A program made the position numbers and the translations under genes. Below the pieces are notes generated by a model. That model was not told where the DNA came from and searched no databases. It worked only from the letters and a program-made list of their open reading frames with translations. Below, one piece after another: positions 15,444 to 15,905 of a stretch of DNA of 15,905 nt (position 1 is the first letter of the stretch; each line of letters opens with the position of its first letter). The stretch lies in the NCBI GenBank assembly GCA_017444505.1, contig JAFSWK010000099.1:1-15905 (forward strand), given 5' to 3'. This stretch comes from Rhodocyclaceae bacterium. GTDB lineage: Bacteria > Pseudomonadota > Gammaproteobacteria > Burkholderiales > Rhodocyclaceae.

Positions 15444-15717
15444 CGCGGCGCGCCACGTAGTCATCAAGCGCCGCTTTCAGCGCGGCATTGGGAGGCAAAG
15501 GCGTTTCCAGCGCAGCAAGAAAGGCTTGCGCCTCGCGCGCGGACATCCGGATAACGCGCTCTTGCGCAATGATGCGCTCGGCTTCGCGCAAGGCCGTCTG
15601 GACAACAAACTGGTTGAGGGTCGCCCCCGTCAGGCTGGCGGCCATTTCCAGCGTTTCCTGCACGGTCAGCGGCACGCGGGCAGTGATGCGGCCACGCTCA
15701 AGCGTTGCGGTTGTCAT
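15394..15717 (-). CDS. DUF1778 ribbon-helix-helix antitoxin
   Basis: This 107-residue antitoxin is encoded directly upstream of the GNAT toxin, the usual order. An N-terminal ribbon-helix-helix segment (RITARVPLTVQETLEMAASLTGATLNQFVVQTALREAERII, about 10-50) should dimerise and bind the promoter. The following part (SAREAQAFLAALETPLPPNAALKAAL) matches the DUF1778 C-terminal toxin-binding region, and the extreme C-terminus (DDQTGSLDWAPRPKRL) is charged and aromatic. ATG 15717 is chosen because GGAG (15724-15727) is 6 nt upstream and the predicted promoter gives a normal leader; ATG 15729 would add four residues with no ribosome site. Confidence 0.9.
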   Translation of the reverse strand: MTTATLERGRITARVPLTVQETLEMAASLTGATLNQFVVQTALREAERIIAQERVIRMSAREAQAFLAALETPLPPNAALKAALDDYVARRDDQTGSLDWAPRPKRL

Positions 15718-15745
15718 GGCTGGCTCCATTGGGTTGGATGGAAAA

Positions 15746-15774
15746 AGTCTAGCACTATGGTGTCAAAATGTCAC
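15746..15774 (-). promoter_or_regulatory. promoter of the antitoxin-toxin operon
   Basis: On the - strand, GTGACA (-35, 15769-15774; 5 of 6) and TAGACT (-10, 15746-15751; 4 of 6) are 17 nt apart, with TGC directly before the -10 giving an extended -10 element. Transcription should begin near 15739, about 22 nt before the antitoxin ATG. Confidence 0.65.
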
Positions 15775-15776
15775 CA
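15758..15776. promoter_or_regulatory. palindromic operator candidate for the antitoxin
   Basis: TGGTGTCA (15758-15765) and TGTCACCA (15769-15776) form an imperfect inverted repeat (7 of 8 positions) with a 3-nt AAA centre. It covers the -35 hexamer and part of the spacer, where binding of an RHH antitoxin or toxin-antitoxin complex would block RNA polymerase. Autoregulation is the family norm; binding here is inference. Confidence 0.6.
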
Positions 15777-15809
15777 CAGCGCATTTCCGTATGACTTGCT
15801 TCACCGCAC

Positions 15810-15839
15810 TTCACCAAACCAATAGGCAAAAACTATAAT
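15810..15839 (+). promoter_or_regulatory. possible promoter reading out of the right edge
   Basis: TTCACC (15810-15815) and a perfect TATAAT (15834-15839) are 18 nt apart on the + strand. The stretch from 15777 to the window end contains no gene that I can support, so any transcript from here would serve a gene beyond the window. The AT-rich context of the -10 stands out from the GC-rich surroundings. Confidence 0.4.
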
Positions 15840-15905
15840 TCTGCTTTCCCGCACGCGGCTCACTTTGCAGGCGGCAGCGTGCGCGGCGTGGCTGCCGTCC
15901 GCGCC

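Noticed and set aside
1..15905. CRISPR array, insertion sequence, tRNA or dif/att site
   Set aside because: I saw no regularly spaced repeats, transposase, tRNA-like fold or dif-like sequence. XerC here is the housekeeping recombinase by context, not a phage or integron integrase.

Overview
This is a GC-rich bacterial window of ordinary chromosomal character, densely coding on both strands. It contains twelve intact genes plus one gene cut by the left edge. The organism is a Gram-negative proteobacterium: there is a tripartite-type RND efflux pair, several Sec signal peptides, and the order dapF - DUF484 - xerC, which is a well-known gamma/betaproteobacterial arrangement. The base composition and the mix of genes suggest a betaproteobacterium (Burkholderiales-like). 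That placement is inference, because no rRNA or other marker lies in the window.

Left part, + strand (1-5753): the end of a Gdt1/TMEM165-type cation exporter, then a translationally coupled pair (ATGA overlap) encoding a periplasmic adaptor and an RND inner-membrane pump, then a secreted SIMPL-domain (DUF541) protein. Both efflux proteins carry unusual low-complexity C-terminal tails: Lys/Ala-rich on the adaptor, Pro/acidic/Trp-rich with a hexapeptide repeat on the pump. No outer-membrane channel or regulator gene is present here.

Middle, - strand (10497 down to 5776): a likely operon of a secreted 18-repeat Sel1-like protein, dapF (diaminopimelate epimerase), a DUF484 GAF-like protein and xerC (chromosome-dimer recombinase). 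Spacings are 37 nt, a 4-nt overlap and 20 nt. The Sel1 gene placed upstream of dapF is the non-canonical member.

Right part: proC (+) and a ClC-type chloride/proton antiporter gene (-) converge with 8 nt between them, and a hairpin holding both stop codons in its loop probably terminates both. Divergent from the ClC gene is a secreted C69-family dipeptidase whose predicted signal-peptidase cut would directly expose the catalytic Cys; a strong intrinsic terminator follows it. The window closes with a GNAT-toxin/DUF1778-antitoxin module (-). It has a recognisable promoter, an imperfect 19-bp palindrome over its -35 box suited to autorepression, and a roughly 50-nt gene overlap. The last 130 bases hold no gene but contain a plausible promoter firing out of the window.

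I found no CRISPR array, insertion sequence, tRNA or rRNA, and no clear new multi-gene system. The most distinctive items are the toxin-antitoxin control region, the efflux tails, the dipeptidase maturation logic and the shared convergent terminator.
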